This document shows, piece after piece, positions 22,719 to 30,765 of a stretch of DNA of 40,398 bases. Every line of letters begins with the position of its first letter. Positions within the stretch are counted from its first letter, which is position 1. The stretch lies in the NCBI GenBank assembly GCA_902763365.1, contig CACWRT010000010.1, forward strand, positions 1 through 40,398. The letters are read 5' to 3'. This DNA comes from an uncultured Ruminococcus sp. (GTDB lineage: Bacteria; Bacillota; Clostridia; Oscillospirales; Acutalibacteraceae). The notes under the pieces are model-generated. The model was not told the origin of the DNA, did no database searches, and saw only the letters and a program-made list of their open reading frames with translations. The position numbers were made by a program, and so were the translations under genes.

Positions 22719-24083
22719 CTATTTACCGACACAGAAATGAGAAAATACCTGATCTACAACCGTATCGGTTACTCTTTCACCTGTAAGTTCCAGCAGGCAG
22801 TTTATTGCATCTTCAATAACAATAGTAACTGCATCAAATGTAATACCCATTTCAAGAGCAGATAAAGCCTCTTCAACACTTGCAAGGGCTGACTGCGCGT
22901 CATTATATTGCCTTTCGTTGGCAAGTATACCCTGAGAGGTATCAAGCTCTGACGTACCTGCAATTTCCTCAACGGCCTTTTCAAGCTCATCTGTATCCTT
23001 ATCATTTTTTGCAGAAATAAAAACGGTATGTCCTACTCTGCTTTTGATATATTCGCTGTCAATCCTGGAATCAAGATCTGTCTTATTTATTATGGCAACA
23101 GCAGGCGCATTTTCAAGCAAATCTATAAGTTCTCTGTCTTCAACAGTGAGTTCGGCAGAAGCGTCAAAGACTGCAAATATAAGTCCGGCGGAAAGAAGCC
23201 TTTCCTTTGCTTTTTTTACACCAATACTTTCCACAACATCATCAGTATTTCTCAACCCCGCAGTATCGGACAGTCTTAGCGGAACATTACCAAGCATAAC
23301 AGTTTCTTCAATTATATCACGGGTCGTTCCCGGTATATCAGTTACTATCGAACGTTCACATCCAGCCAGCAGATTCATAATGGTAGATTTACCCACATTT
23401 GGACGGCCTGCTATTACAGTATCAACGCCCTCTCTCATTATCTTTCCTGCATCATAGGTGGAAAGAAGCTTTTCCAGTTCTTTCCTGCATTTTTCAAGTC
23501 CTGATCTCAGGGTATCTTCATCTATCTCAGGAATCTCCTCTTCGGGATAATCTGCCCATGCCGAAAGATGAGCAGCAAGTCCGATCAGTTCATTTCGAAC
23601 GCTGTCAATTCTTTTCCTGAGACTGCCTTCCATAGCAGACAGTGCAGCTCTGGCAGACTGTGAACCTGATGCAGAAATTATATCCATAACGGATTCTGCT
23701 TCGGTCAGACCCATTTTTCCGTTGAGAAAAGCTCTTTTGGTAAATTCACCGCCCTGCGCAGGCTTTGCGCCGTGAGATAAAACTGCGCGAAGTACCCGTC
23801 TTGTAAGATAGATACCTCCGTGGCATGATATCTCAACAACATCCTCCCCGGTATAGCTGTGGGGTGCTCTGAACACAAGGGCCACAGCTTCGTCTATTAT
23901 TTCTCCGTTATCTGCAATTTTACCGAAAGATGCGGTATAGCCTTTCATTTCGGTCAATTTTTTTCCGGAAACAGAAATGAAAACACTCTGGGCTACATCA
24001 AGAGCATTTTCTCCCGATATTCTTATTACACCCATTCCGCCAATACCGTTAGGTGTAGATATTGCAGCAATAGTATGTTCCAT
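22719..24083 (-). CDS. mnmE: tRNA modification GTPase MnmE (TrmE)
   Basis: This GTPase is the partner of MnmG in wobble-uridine modification of tRNA. The 454 residues match the family: an N-terminal tetrahydrofolate-binding domain (GVIRISGENAL), a helical domain, and an inserted G domain with GRPNVGKSTIMN (G1), DTAG (G3) and NKTD (G4). It ends in FCVGK, the conserved C-terminal cysteine motif. The start follows GGAGTG. It forms its own unit: the jag terminator lies just upstream (24145-24122) and the amylase terminator just downstream. Confidence 0.97.
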   Translation of the reverse strand: MEHTIAAISTPNGIGGMGVIRISGENALDVAQSVFISVSGKKLTEMKGYTASFGKIADNGEIIDEAVALVFRAPHSYTGEDVVEISCHGGIYLTRRVLRAVLSHGAKPAQGGEFTKRAFLNGKMGLTEAESVMDIISASGSQSARAALSAMEGSLRKRIDSVRNELIGLAAHLSAWADYPEEEIPEIDEDTLRSGLEKCRKELEKLLSTYDAGKIMREGVDTVIAGRPNVGKSTIMNLLAGCERSIVTDIPGTTRDIIEETVMLGNVPLRLSDTAGLRNTDDVVESIGVKKAKERLLSAGLIFAVFDASAELTVEDRELIDLLENAPAVAIINKTDLDSRIDSEYIKSRVGHTVFISAKNDKDTDELEKAVEEIAGTSELDTSQGILANERQYNDAQSALASVEEALSALEMGITFDAVTIVIEDAINCLLELTGERVTDTVVDQVFSHFCVGK

Positions 24084-24121
24084 TTATAATATCACTCCAT
24101 ATACAAGCTTTATTTGTTAAA

Positions 24122-24145
24122 AATGCACCTCAGATGAGGTGCATT
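24122..24145 (-). terminator. Terminator of the rpmH-jag operon
   Basis: AATGCACCTC (24122-24131) and GAGGTGCATT (24136-24145) form a perfect 10-bp stem with loop AGAT. On the minus strand it is followed by TTTTAACAAA, seven bases after the jag stop. Confidence 0.85.
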
Positions 24146-24152
24146 GATTTAA

Positions 24153-25022
24153 TTATTTCTTTATTTCGATTTTTCCGTAAAGAGAAGTGTCAGGACGTTC
24201 ATTAATGCTTCTTCTTACACTTTCGGAAGAACTGTCGTTTTCAAAGCTGCTGAACATACTGTCCTGGGGATGAGATTCAGCGTCGCTGTACTGTCTGCGC
24301 TGATATCCTGTTGTACGGGGTTTACGGTTATATGAGCCGTCTTTATTGAAGTTGCTGCTTCTCTTGCCTCTGTAACCGCCTCTGTCCCTATAGCTGGGCT
24401 TATAATCGGGATCAGGACCTATAACTACATGACGTTGGAGATTTTCGCCTTCGCTCCATGAAATAGCTCCCCTTACCTTCTGTACGGCAGTATGGATAAT
24501 TCTTCTTTCATAAGGATTCATAGGCTCAAGGGAAGTTTTCATACCTGTCTTGCAGGCTTTGAAAGCAAGCTTTCTGCCGAGAATCTCAAGAGTCTTTTCT
24601 CTTTTTTCACGATAATTACCGATATTTATAGAGATCCTGTAATACTCATTGTCAACATGGTTTGCAACAAGACCTGTAAGGTACTGCAAAGCATCCAGAG
24701 TCTCTCCTCTGTGGCCTATGATAAAACCTATATCATCGCCTTCAATATTTATAACAGCTCCGCCTTCTACCTCTTCGGCATTGATCTCATAGCTGCCAAT
24801 TCCCAGATTATCAAGTATTCCGGAAAGATAATTCTTTGCACATTCAAGCGGAGTAAGTTCAATGTATGCACGTATAATGGCAGGCTTGCCGCCAAAGAAA
24901 AGCTTCTTCTTTTCGGGCTGCTGAAGTACCTCTATCTGTATGTTTTCCGATTTAAGTTCTGCTTTTGCCTGCTGCTGAGCTTCTTCCAATGTTTCCGCTG
25001 TGATTTTAACTTCTTTGATCAT
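24153..25022 (-). CDS. jag: RNA-binding protein Jag (KhpB/EloR) with long RGG-like tail
   Basis: This cytoplasmic RNA-binding protein is linked in Firmicutes to cell elongation and sRNA handling, and is almost always encoded after yidC. From the ATG at 25022 (GGAGG eight bases upstream; the ATG at 25028 is too close) it has 289 residues. They comprise a Jag-N domain (about 1-50), a KH domain with GHRGETLDALQYL, and an R3H domain with NPYERRIIHTAV. Beyond residue 205 is an 80-residue tail rich in Arg, Gly, Tyr and Ser (YRDRGGYRGKRSSNF, YNRKPRTTGYQRRQY), longer than in B. subtilis and probably disordered. It may add RNA affinity. It is followed by a terminator. Confidence 0.94.
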   Translation of the reverse strand: MIKEVKITAETLEEAQQQAKAELKSENIQIEVLQQPEKKKLFFGGKPAIIRAYIELTPLECAKNYLSGILDNLGIGSYEINAEEVEGGAVINIEGDDIGFIIGHRGETLDALQYLTGLVANHVDNEYYRISINIGNYREKREKTLEILGRKLAFKACKTGMKTSLEPMNPYERRIIHTAVQKVRGAISWSEGENLQRHVVIGPDPDYKPSYRDRGGYRGKRSSNFNKDGSYNRKPRTTGYQRRQYSDAESHPQDSMFSSFENDSSSESVRRSINERPDTSLYGKIEIKK

Positions 25023-25037
25023 TTCCATTACCTCCTG

Positions 25038-26111
25038 TTATCTTTTTCTGCCCAGATAACTGCTTTTATCATTTGTTTTTGCGGATTTCTTTGACTTATT
25101 ACTTTTCTTTACCGTATTCTTTTTCTTATTATCATCTCTGATCTCAGAACCTGCGGACTCCATCATAGCGTCAAATTCAGGTGCTTCAATAAATTCTGCC
25201 TTAGCCTCCTGTTCCCTTCTCAGGACAACTCTCTGTGCCTCTGCTTTGGCTTCCATTATGCTTGGACTATAGAATTTGCTCATTATAAGAGACTGAACAA
25301 AACCGAGAACATTTGATACTACCCAGTAAAAGCCTACAGCACCGGGCACACTGTACGCGATCCATGCAGTAAAAAGCGGCATAAGAACTATCATAAGAAC
25401 CATACAGCCCTGCATTTTTGTACCGTTGATTATCTGCATGATTATCATACTGCCGACAGAAGTAAGGAAACAAAGCACAGGTATCAGCCACAGCATAGAT
25501 TCCCAGGAACTCTGACTTGGAGTACCGAGAAGATCAAGACCGCAGAAATTGAAGCCCTGACTGAAATCGCTGATACTTGCAGCGTCATTACTGTCAAATA
25601 CAGGCTTTCCGTCAACTTTAAGATAATTCTGTAATGATGAAAAATACTTTACTATACTGATCTCGCCGTATCTTCCGTTAATGGTGGTGCCGATACCGGG
25701 CAGAGTGCTTATACTTGCAAGAGCACTGCTGACCTTGTCGGAAGCAATATGGAGAGTATTTGTAAGAGGATTAATAACCGAGTAGTAAATACCGAAAAGC
25801 ACGATCATAGGTGCAAGCATGGGCATACAGCCTGCTGTGGGACTTACATTTTCCTTTGCCATAAGCTTCTGTATTTCTTCATTGGCTTTTACACGGTCAT
25901 TTCTGTACTTATCCATTATTTCCTTCTGTTTTTGCTGAAACCTTGCATTAGAAGCCATAGACTTCTGCTGCTTTACAGAAAACGGGAATAATAAAGCCTT
26001 AATAACAATAGTAAATAAAATAATAGCTATACCGTAATTCTTGGTAAGGTAGAACGCCGACCACAGGATGTAGCCGAATATCCCTCCGATAAAATTAAAA
26101 ACAACTTCCAT
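25038..26111 (-). CDS. yidC: Membrane protein insertase YidC (OxaI family)
   Basis: It inserts proteins into the cytoplasmic membrane, alone or with Sec. At 357 residues it has a Gram-positive length. The first membrane segment lies at 4-24, then a helix with the hydrophilic-groove residue, a coiled cytoplasmic hairpin (FSVKQQKSMASNARFQQKQK), a re-entrant segment at PMLAPMIVLFGIYYSV, and three more membrane helices. The groove position usually occupied by Arg (R73 in B. subtilis SpoIIIJ) appears to be Lys here (K38 in TIVIKALLF), keeping the charge. The C-terminus is Lys-rich, as in YidC proteins that bind ribosomes. There is no clear lipobox. The ribosome site AAGGGA is farther from the ATG than usual. 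Confidence 0.95.
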   Translation of the reverse strand: MEVVFNFIGGIFGYILWSAFYLTKNYGIAIILFTIVIKALLFPFSVKQQKSMASNARFQQKQKEIMDKYRNDRVKANEEIQKLMAKENVSPTAGCMPMLAPMIVLFGIYYSVINPLTNTLHIASDKVSSALASISTLPGIGTTINGRYGEISIVKYFSSLQNYLKVDGKPVFDSNDAASISDFSQGFNFCGLDLLGTPSQSSWESMLWLIPVLCFLTSVGSMIIMQIINGTKMQGCMVLMIVLMPLFTAWIAYSVPGAVGFYWVVSNVLGFVQSLIMSKFYSPSIMEAKAEAQRVVLRREQEAKAEFIEAPEFDAMMESAGSEIRDDNKKKNTVKKSNKSKKSAKTNDKSSYLGRKR

Positions 26112-26165
26112 TAAATAAAACCATTCCCTTCACCTTTTACCCGATATACAGCAGGAAGACAAAAA

Positions 26166-26420
26166 TCATCTGATCTTATCATCATATACAATTCGTTTAT
26201 TTTTTTTATGTTCGGGTACAGGATCATACCCTCCTGCCGAAAAAGGATTGCATCGCAATATTCTCCATACAGTCAGAGCCGAACCCTTGACGGCGCCGAA
26301 TCTCTCAATAGCCTGAATACCATAGGTGGAACAAGTCGGGTAGTATTTACAGCACGGAGGAGTTTTAGGAGATATATGCTTCTTATAAAATCTTATAAGC
26401 CAAATAAGCGGGCGCTTCAT
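26166..26420 (-). CDS. yidD: Membrane protein insertion efficiency factor YidD
   Basis: This small membrane-associated protein of 84 residues is recognised by [30 protein letters not shown] (with its conserved cysteines) and [18 protein letters not shown]. It helps YidC-dependent insertion in E. coli. It overlaps rnpA by four bases (ATGA), in the conserved order rpmH-rnpA-yidD-yidC-jag. The Lys/Arg-rich tail is usual. Confidence 0.96.
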   Translation of the reverse strand: MKRPLIWLIRFYKKHISPKTPPCCKYYPTCSTYGIQAIERFGAVKGSALTVWRILRCNPFSAGGYDPVPEHKKNKRIVYDDKIR

Positions 26421-26761
26421 TCTAAAACACCCGCCTCTTTCAGCTCTTTCTTCATAGCTCGCAGAATATCATTGCTGCTGACAAAAGGCGTCTTACCTCT
26501 GGCAACAAAGACCAGATCTACCCCCTGCCGTACATCATCCGCAATCATACGATAAGCTTCTCTGATAATTCTGCGGGATCTGTTACGCAAAACGGCCTTA
26601 CCTATCTTTTTACTTGTTGTAATACCTATTCTGGTAGACTTGCATCTGTTTTTCAATACATAAGTCACAAGAACAGCAGAAGTATAGCTGCGACCTTTTG
26701 AATAAAGTCTGCGAAAATCATTATTTCTTTTTAAAGTGATAATTTCACCCAAGCTGATCAA
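26417..26761 (-). CDS. rnpA: Ribonuclease P protein component
   Basis: This basic 114-residue subunit of RNase P binds the catalytic RNA and the 5' leader of pre-tRNA. The RNR signature is seen as [21 protein letters not shown], and [15 protein letters not shown] is the usual beginning. The start appears to be TTG at 26761, with AGAAGGA four to five bases upstream; the next in-frame candidate is another TTG three codons on. It overlaps yidD and follows rpmH by 57 bases. Confidence 0.95.
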   Translation of the reverse strand: MISLGEIITLKRNNDFRRLYSKGRSYTSAVLVTYVLKNRCKSTRIGITTSKKIGKAVLRNRSRRIIREAYRMIADDVRQGVDLVFVARGKTPFVSSNDILRAMKKELKEAGVLE

Positions 26762-26818
26762 CCGATCCTTCTGCCTATGAGCAATATATTAGCCGAATGC
26801 GATCATACGGAAAAAACA

Positions 26819-26953
26819 TCAGTAAGAAAGTCTTTTCCTTCCCTTTGCTCTGCGGCGGGCAAGCACCTTGCGTCCATTAGCAGTAGCCATTCTCTTTCTG
26901 AAGCCATGCTCCTTCTTTCTGTGGAGCTTCTTAGGCTGATATGTTCTCAGCAC
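26819..26953 (-). CDS. rpmH: 50S ribosomal protein L34
   Basis: This very basic protein has 44 residues, the usual L34 length, beginning [14 protein letters not shown] and continuing [20 protein letters not shown]. It starts with GTG at 26953 after a strong GGAGG (26967-26962 region). It is the first gene of the leftward rpmH-rnpA-yidD-yidC-jag operon, expressed from a near-consensus promoter at 27056-27027. Confidence 0.97.
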   Translation of the reverse strand: MLRTYQPKKLHRKKEHGFRKRMATANGRKVLARRRAKGRKRLSY

Positions 26954-26986
26954 GAAAATTCCTCCTTTCAAAGCTGATACAAAAAA

Positions 26987-27010
26987 GTATCCTGAAATAC
27001 ATAAGGATAC
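26987..27010 (-). other. Small inverted repeat in the rpmH leader
   Basis: GTATCCT (26987-26993) and AGGATAC (27004-27010) form a 7-bp stem around a 10-base loop, between the promoter and the ribosome site of rpmH. It could be a leader hairpin for feedback control; this is inference only. Confidence 0.4.
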
Positions 27011-27026
27011 AACCTTGCACCGTAAA

Positions 27027-27056
27027 ATTATAAACTATAAATGCCGCTTCTGTCAA
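27027..27056 (-). promoter_or_regulatory. Near-consensus promoter of the rpmH operon
   Basis: On the minus strand, TTGACA (27056-27051) and TATAAT (27032-27027) are 18 bases apart, about 75 bases before the rpmH GTG. Two perfect hexamers are expected for a strongly expressed ribosomal operon. Confidence 0.88.
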
Positions 27057-27485
27057 TAATAATTTGAAATTTTCTTTCTTAATTGTAAGTTTTTCTACGG
27101 TTTTTTAATTTAAGGCATACAAAAAACAAGTTTTTCGTCAAAATAACTTGCATTTGATACGGCATTAAAATATTATGCAAAAAAATGCAGGAGAACGTCA
27201 GGATAAATCATCCGGAGATGATCTAACGTCATTAATAAAATCCAATTGTCATTTCCATGAGCAAAGCAGGGAGATATCTTTTCCGGTATATCTGCTTTCG
27301 TGTTAAAGATTCCTCGCTTACACCCGGGATGACATAATGGTCAAAAATATGAACTGCGGTATCCATTTTGAACACTTTGAAGGTCCCACATCACGCCGGA
27401 AAAATATCAGCTTGAATAAATTAAACTTATATAAAATGATCTTCAATATCTTTTTTCTGACAATAATAAGCCGATGTGGTAAAAG

Positions 27486-27516
27486 TATCCCCAAAAACGG
27501 GCGTTTTTTGGGGATA
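27486..27516. other. 12-bp stem hairpin upstream of dnaA
   Basis: TATCCCCAAAAA (27486-27497) pairs perfectly with TTTTTGGGGATA (27505-27516) around a 7-base loop, followed by AATATAATTTTTTT. It resembles a terminator, but no gene ends before it. It may insulate dnaA, or be an origin structure. Confidence 0.6.
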
Positions 27517-27592
27517 AATATAATTTTTTTGTCAAAAAAGCAGTGAATATGCCAAAAATATGAATAGTAAATGATTTATAATGAACATTAGA

Positions 27593-27623
27593 TGTTGAAA
27601 AGTTAAAAACTTTATGATATAAT
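27593..27623 (+). promoter_or_regulatory. dnaA promoter overlapping a DnaA-box-like 9-mer
   Basis: TTGAAA (27595-27600) and TATAAT (27618-27623) are 17 bases apart. The -35 lies inside TGTTGAAAA (27593-27601), the complement of TTTTCAACA, which recurs downstream of dnaA. This would let DnaA repress its own gene, as known in other bacteria; here it is inferred. Confidence 0.7.
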
Positions 27624-27830
27624 TAGTCTTGTATAAGTATCTTTATATTTCAGGGAATTTATCTGATAATAGTATAATATTTCTGTAATCTTCAGACATC
27701 AGTATATTTAGTGTCTTTTTACCGGATCTGCTGACCGCAGATGACCTCATTCCCTGCATAATCAAGATACAGAACGCTTAAAACGACATGAATTGTCGGA
27801 ATAATAAATAATAAACAGGAGAAATATCTT

Positions 27831-29144
27831 ATGGATTCATTTAATGAAGCATGGGACGTTATATGCGAATATTGTAAACAGCATATAACCCAGATTGCCT
27901 ATAACACATGGATTAGTAAAATCAAACCTGTAAATATGGATTTTGCAGAAGGAAAAGCAATACTTATGGTTCCTGCCGAATTTCACAGACAAACACTGCT
28001 CAGAGGATATATGCAGCTTCTGAATGACGCGTTTGCCAGTGTTTTCGGTGAGGGTATCGAGATAGTTGTGACTGTGCCGGATGAAGTAATAACACCTGTG
28101 AAGGAAAATGCGGAAAATATTGTAGATGCCGACTATGAGTTCACATTCGATACATTTATAGTAGGTTCGTCAAATAAATTTGCACACGCAGCTTCACTTG
28201 CAGTAGCAACAAATCCGGGACATGCGTATAATCCGCTTTTTATATACGGTAATTCGGGACTGGGTAAAACTCACCTTCTGTATGCGATAAGGAATGAGAT
28301 ACAAAAAAACGATTCCAAAAAGAAAGTAATATACGTAAAAGGCGAAGATTTTACAAATGAGCTTGTAGAAGCTCTCATGAAAAAGTCCAATATAGAATTC
28401 CGTCAGAAATACCGTCAGTCAGATGTGCTTTTAGTGGACGATATACAGTTCATTGCAGGTAAGGAATCCACTCAGGAAGAGTTTTTCCACACATTCAACA
28501 CTCTATATGAGGCAAAATGTCAGATAGTACTTACATCTGACCGTCCTCCGAAAGAGATAAAAACACTTGAGGACAGACTGAGGAGCAGATTTGAATCGGG
28601 ACTTATTGCAGATATACAGCCGCCGGATTTTGAAACAAGAATAGCTATCATAAGAAGAAAGGCAGAACTTCTGCAGATAGAACTGCCTGCGGATGTTACG
28701 GAATATATTGCAACAAGACTCAAGAGCAATATACGTCAGCTTGAGGGCGTAGTAAAAAAGCTTAAAGCAAAAAACCAGCTTTACGGAGATAAGATAACCA
28801 TAAATATCGCACAGAAAACCATATCAGAAATACTCAACAATGACCAGCCGCCGCCGCTGACAGTGGAAATGATAATAGATGAAGTGGCAAGACATTTCGG
28901 ACTTACAGGTGACGATATACGTTCGTCAAAACGTAATTCAAATATATCAAACGCAAGACAGATCGCAATATATGCTGTAAGAGAGATCACCAATATGTCA
29001 ATGAACCTTATAGGAGAAGAGTTCGGCGGACGTGATCACTCAACAATAGTATATGCACTGAAACAGATAGAAAAGAATATGGACAAGGATCCTAAGCTGA
29101 AAGCTACAGTGGACGATATAATAAAGAATATAAAGAACAGATAA
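27831..29144 (+). CDS. dnaA: Chromosomal replication initiator DnaA
   Basis: This AAA+ ATPase opens the origin and recruits helicase. The 437 residues have all four domains: domain I (1-80, WISKIKP and FHRQTLL), a short linker, the AAA+ domain with Walker A GNSGLGKTHLL (140-150), Walker B LLVDDIQFIAG, sensor 1 LTSDRPP and sensor 2 RLKSNIRQLEG, and domain IV with ARQIAIYAVREI and FGGRDHSTIVYAL, the box-contacting helix. The start follows ACAGGAG (27817-27822 region). Long non-coding stretches flank it on both sides, and its predicted binding motif is found in both. Confidence 0.98.
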   Translation: MDSFNEAWDVICEYCKQHITQIAYNTWISKIKPVNMDFAEGKAILMVPAEFHRQTLLRGYMQLLNDAFASVFGEGIEIVVTVPDEVITPVKENAENIVDADYEFTFDTFIVGSSNKFAHAASLAVATNPGHAYNPLFIYGNSGLGKTHLLYAIRNEIQKNDSKKKVIYVKGEDFTNELVEALMKKSNIEFRQKYRQSDVLLVDDIQFIAGKESTQEEFFHTFNTLYEAKCQIVLTSDRPPKEIKTLEDRLRSRFESGLIADIQPPDFETRIAIIRRKAELLQIELPADVTEYIATRLKSNIRQLEGVVKKLKAKNQLYGDKITINIAQKTISEILNNDQPPPLTVEMIIDEVARHFGLTGDDIRSSKRNSNISNARQIAIYAVREITNMSMNLIGEEFGGRDHSTIVYALKQIEKNMDKDPKLKATVDDIIKNIKNR

Positions 29145-29369
29145 ACAACCTGTTGAAAGTTTTTTAACAATTCAACATTTGCGGTTGAAAACAGAAAAAT
29201 CAAAGGTCGTTTCATTTCAACTTTTTTTCAACAATTAACCAACATGATTCAACCGCATTGTTAAGAAGTTAAAATTGTCAAAAACTTTTAACTAACAGCG
29301 TCCACAGTTTTTCAACACAAAAAAGTAACGAAAATCAAGATAAATAAACAGAAAAATCAGGTTTTTAAC
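29145..29369. promoter_or_regulatory. oriC: DnaA-box cluster of oriC (dnaA-dnaN gap)
   Basis: Exact TTTTCAACA lies at 29225-29233 and 29309-29317. One-mismatch forms are TGTTGAAAG (29151-29159), TTTTTAACA (29161-29169 and 29362-29370) and GGTTGAAAA (29083-bp-spaced from the dnaN start, at 29183-29191). The density of this 9-mer in 220 bases, at the site used by B. subtilis, supports an origin with TTTTCAACA as the species' box. Confidence 0.75.
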
Positions 29370-29421
29370 ATTTCAACAGCCCCTACTACTATTACTATAA
29401 ATATATCTTTTCTATTTATAG
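29370..29421. promoter_or_regulatory. oriC: Origin unwinding element with DnaA-trios
   Basis: In order: a box-like ATTTCAACA (29370-29378), a GC cluster GCCCC (29379-29383), five triplets CTA-CTA-CTA-TTA-CTA (29383-29397), and an AT-only or nearly AT-only tract to about 29421. This is the box, GC spacer, DnaA-trio and AT-rich order described for the B. subtilis basal unwinding system, in the same gene gap. Confidence 0.8.
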
Positions 29422-29448
29422 ATTTTCCGAAGAAAGGAAAGGATCAAT

Positions 29449-30549
29449 ATGAAATTCGTATGTAACCGCAATAAATTAACAGAAGCAGTTACAAATGTTC
29501 AAAGAGCAGTATCAGCAAAGTCATCAAACCCTGCGCTTGAGGGAATACTTATTGAAGCAGAAAAAAATAAGCTAAAGCTGTACGGCTATGACCTGGATAT
29601 ATGTATAACAACAACAATAGAAGCCAAAGTTATAAAAGAAGGGGCAGCAGTAATTGCAGCAAAGCTGTTTTCCGAAATTATAAGAAAACTCCCCGAAGAT
29701 GAAATAACTATAGATGTAGATGAAAAATTTATAGTTTATATACAAAGCGGCAAAGTAGACTATAAGATAATAGGTATGCCGTCAGCTGATTATCCCGAGA
29801 TAACAATGGTAAACAGCAGCGATGTAATAAATATCGATGGTGAAACACTTGACTCAATGATAAGACAGACCATATATGCAGTATCAGATAAAGATACAAA
29901 ACCTGCCCATAAAGGCTCTCTTTTTGAAATAGGAGATAAAAAAATCAGAATAGTGTCCGTTGACGGATACAGACTTGCAATAAGAACAGAAAACATAGAC
30001 TATGAAGGAGAAAAAACCTTTATAGTTCCCGGTAAATCTCTTAATGAAATAACAAAGCTTATAAATGAAAATACCAAAAATGTTGAAATAACAGTAAGCG
30101 GAAGACATATAGCGTTCAATATAGGAAGCTATTCTCTCATATCAAGACTGATAGAAGGAGAATTCATGAACTATAAAACCTCTATCCCCAGAGTTCATGC
30201 AACCGAGCTGAAAATAAATACAAGAAAAATCATAAATATGATAGAAAGAATGTCACTTCTGCTCACAGATAAAATGAAAAGTCCTATCCGCTGCCTTATA
30301 GACAACGGATACATAAAAACAAGCTGTAATACAACACTCGGTCAGGCAACCGATGAAACAGAAGTAACCGTGGAAGGTGAAAGTGTTGAGATAGGATTCA
30401 ATAACAGATTCCTGCTTGACGCCCTGAGATACAGCGAAACAGATGAAGTTGTTCTGAAACTTAACGGTTCACTGAGTCCTATGGTAGTAACACCTACAGA
30501 GGGAGATTCGTTTCTCTTCCTGCTTCTGCCTATGAGGTTAACAAAATGA
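29449..30549 (+). CDS. dnaN: DNA polymerase III beta subunit (sliding clamp)
   Basis: This ring-shaped dimeric clamp tethers the replicative polymerase to DNA. The 366 residues match the family: three repeated clamp domains, beginning MKFVCNRNKLTEAVTNVQRA, with VDGYRLAI in the second domain and the closing LLPMRL motif, which forms part of the partner-binding pocket. The start follows GAAAGGAAAGGA. It begins the rightward run to gyrA and overlaps the next gene by four bases. Confidence 0.98.
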   Translation: MKFVCNRNKLTEAVTNVQRAVSAKSSNPALEGILIEAEKNKLKLYGYDLDICITTTIEAKVIKEGAAVIAAKLFSEIIRKLPEDEITIDVDEKFIVYIQSGKVDYKIIGMPSADYPEITMVNSSDVINIDGETLDSMIRQTIYAVSDKDTKPAHKGSLFEIGDKKIRIVSVDGYRLAIRTENIDYEGEKTFIVPGKSLNEITKLINENTKNVEITVSGRHIAFNIGSYSLISRLIEGEFMNYKTSIPRVHATELKINTRKIINMIERMSLLLTDKMKSPIRCLIDNGYIKTSCNTTLGQATDETEVTVEGESVEIGFNNRFLLDALRYSETDEVVLKLNGSLSPMVVTPTEGDSFLFLLLPMRLTK

Positions 30550-30764
30550 CAATAAAGAAAATAAGAATAAAAGATAATGAGGAATATATAAGACTTGATC
30601 AGTTTCTGAAGCTTTCGGGCTGTGTGGAAACAGGCGGACACGCTAAAATTTCTATACAAAACGGCGAGGTAAAAGTAAACGGCGAAGTCTGCACAATGAG
30701 AGGAAAGAAACTCAGAAGAAAAGACGCAGCTGAATTTAACGGAGAAATTTTTGAGGTGTGCTGA
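30546..30764 (+). CDS. yaaA: S4-domain RNA-binding protein (YaaA family)
   Basis: This small protein of 72 residues is one S4 domain: LDQFLKLSGCVETGGHAK, then IQNGEVKVNGEVCTMRGKKL. Its place between dnaN and recF is that of B. subtilis yaaA, reported to act in ribosome assembly. ATGA overlap with dnaN indicates translational coupling; recF starts two bases after its stop. Confidence 0.92.
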   Translation: MTIKKIRIKDNEEYIRLDQFLKLSGCVETGGHAKISIQNGEVKVNGEVCTMRGKKLRRKDAAEFNGEIFEVC

Positions 30765-30765
30765 T

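Larger units (their letters stand above)
27057..27830. other. Upstream part of the origin region (rpmH-dnaA gap)
   Basis: This AT-rich non-coding DNA separates leftward and rightward genes, as in bipartite Firmicutes origins. It holds one TGTTGAAAA 9-mer at the dnaA promoter, a near match TTTTGAACA near 27377, a long hairpin at 27486-27516, and ATCATC/GATGAT and CAAGTT/AACTTG inverted repeats around 27208-27223 and 27138-27160. I saw no TTATCCACA. A 69-codon frame at 27337-27546 is not convincing as a gene. Confidence 0.6.

Noticed and set aside
27337-27546. 69-codon frame in the upstream origin region
   Set aside because: No convincing ribosome site; it runs through the 12-bp hairpin and an A/T-rich tail, and the protein has no recognisable feature.
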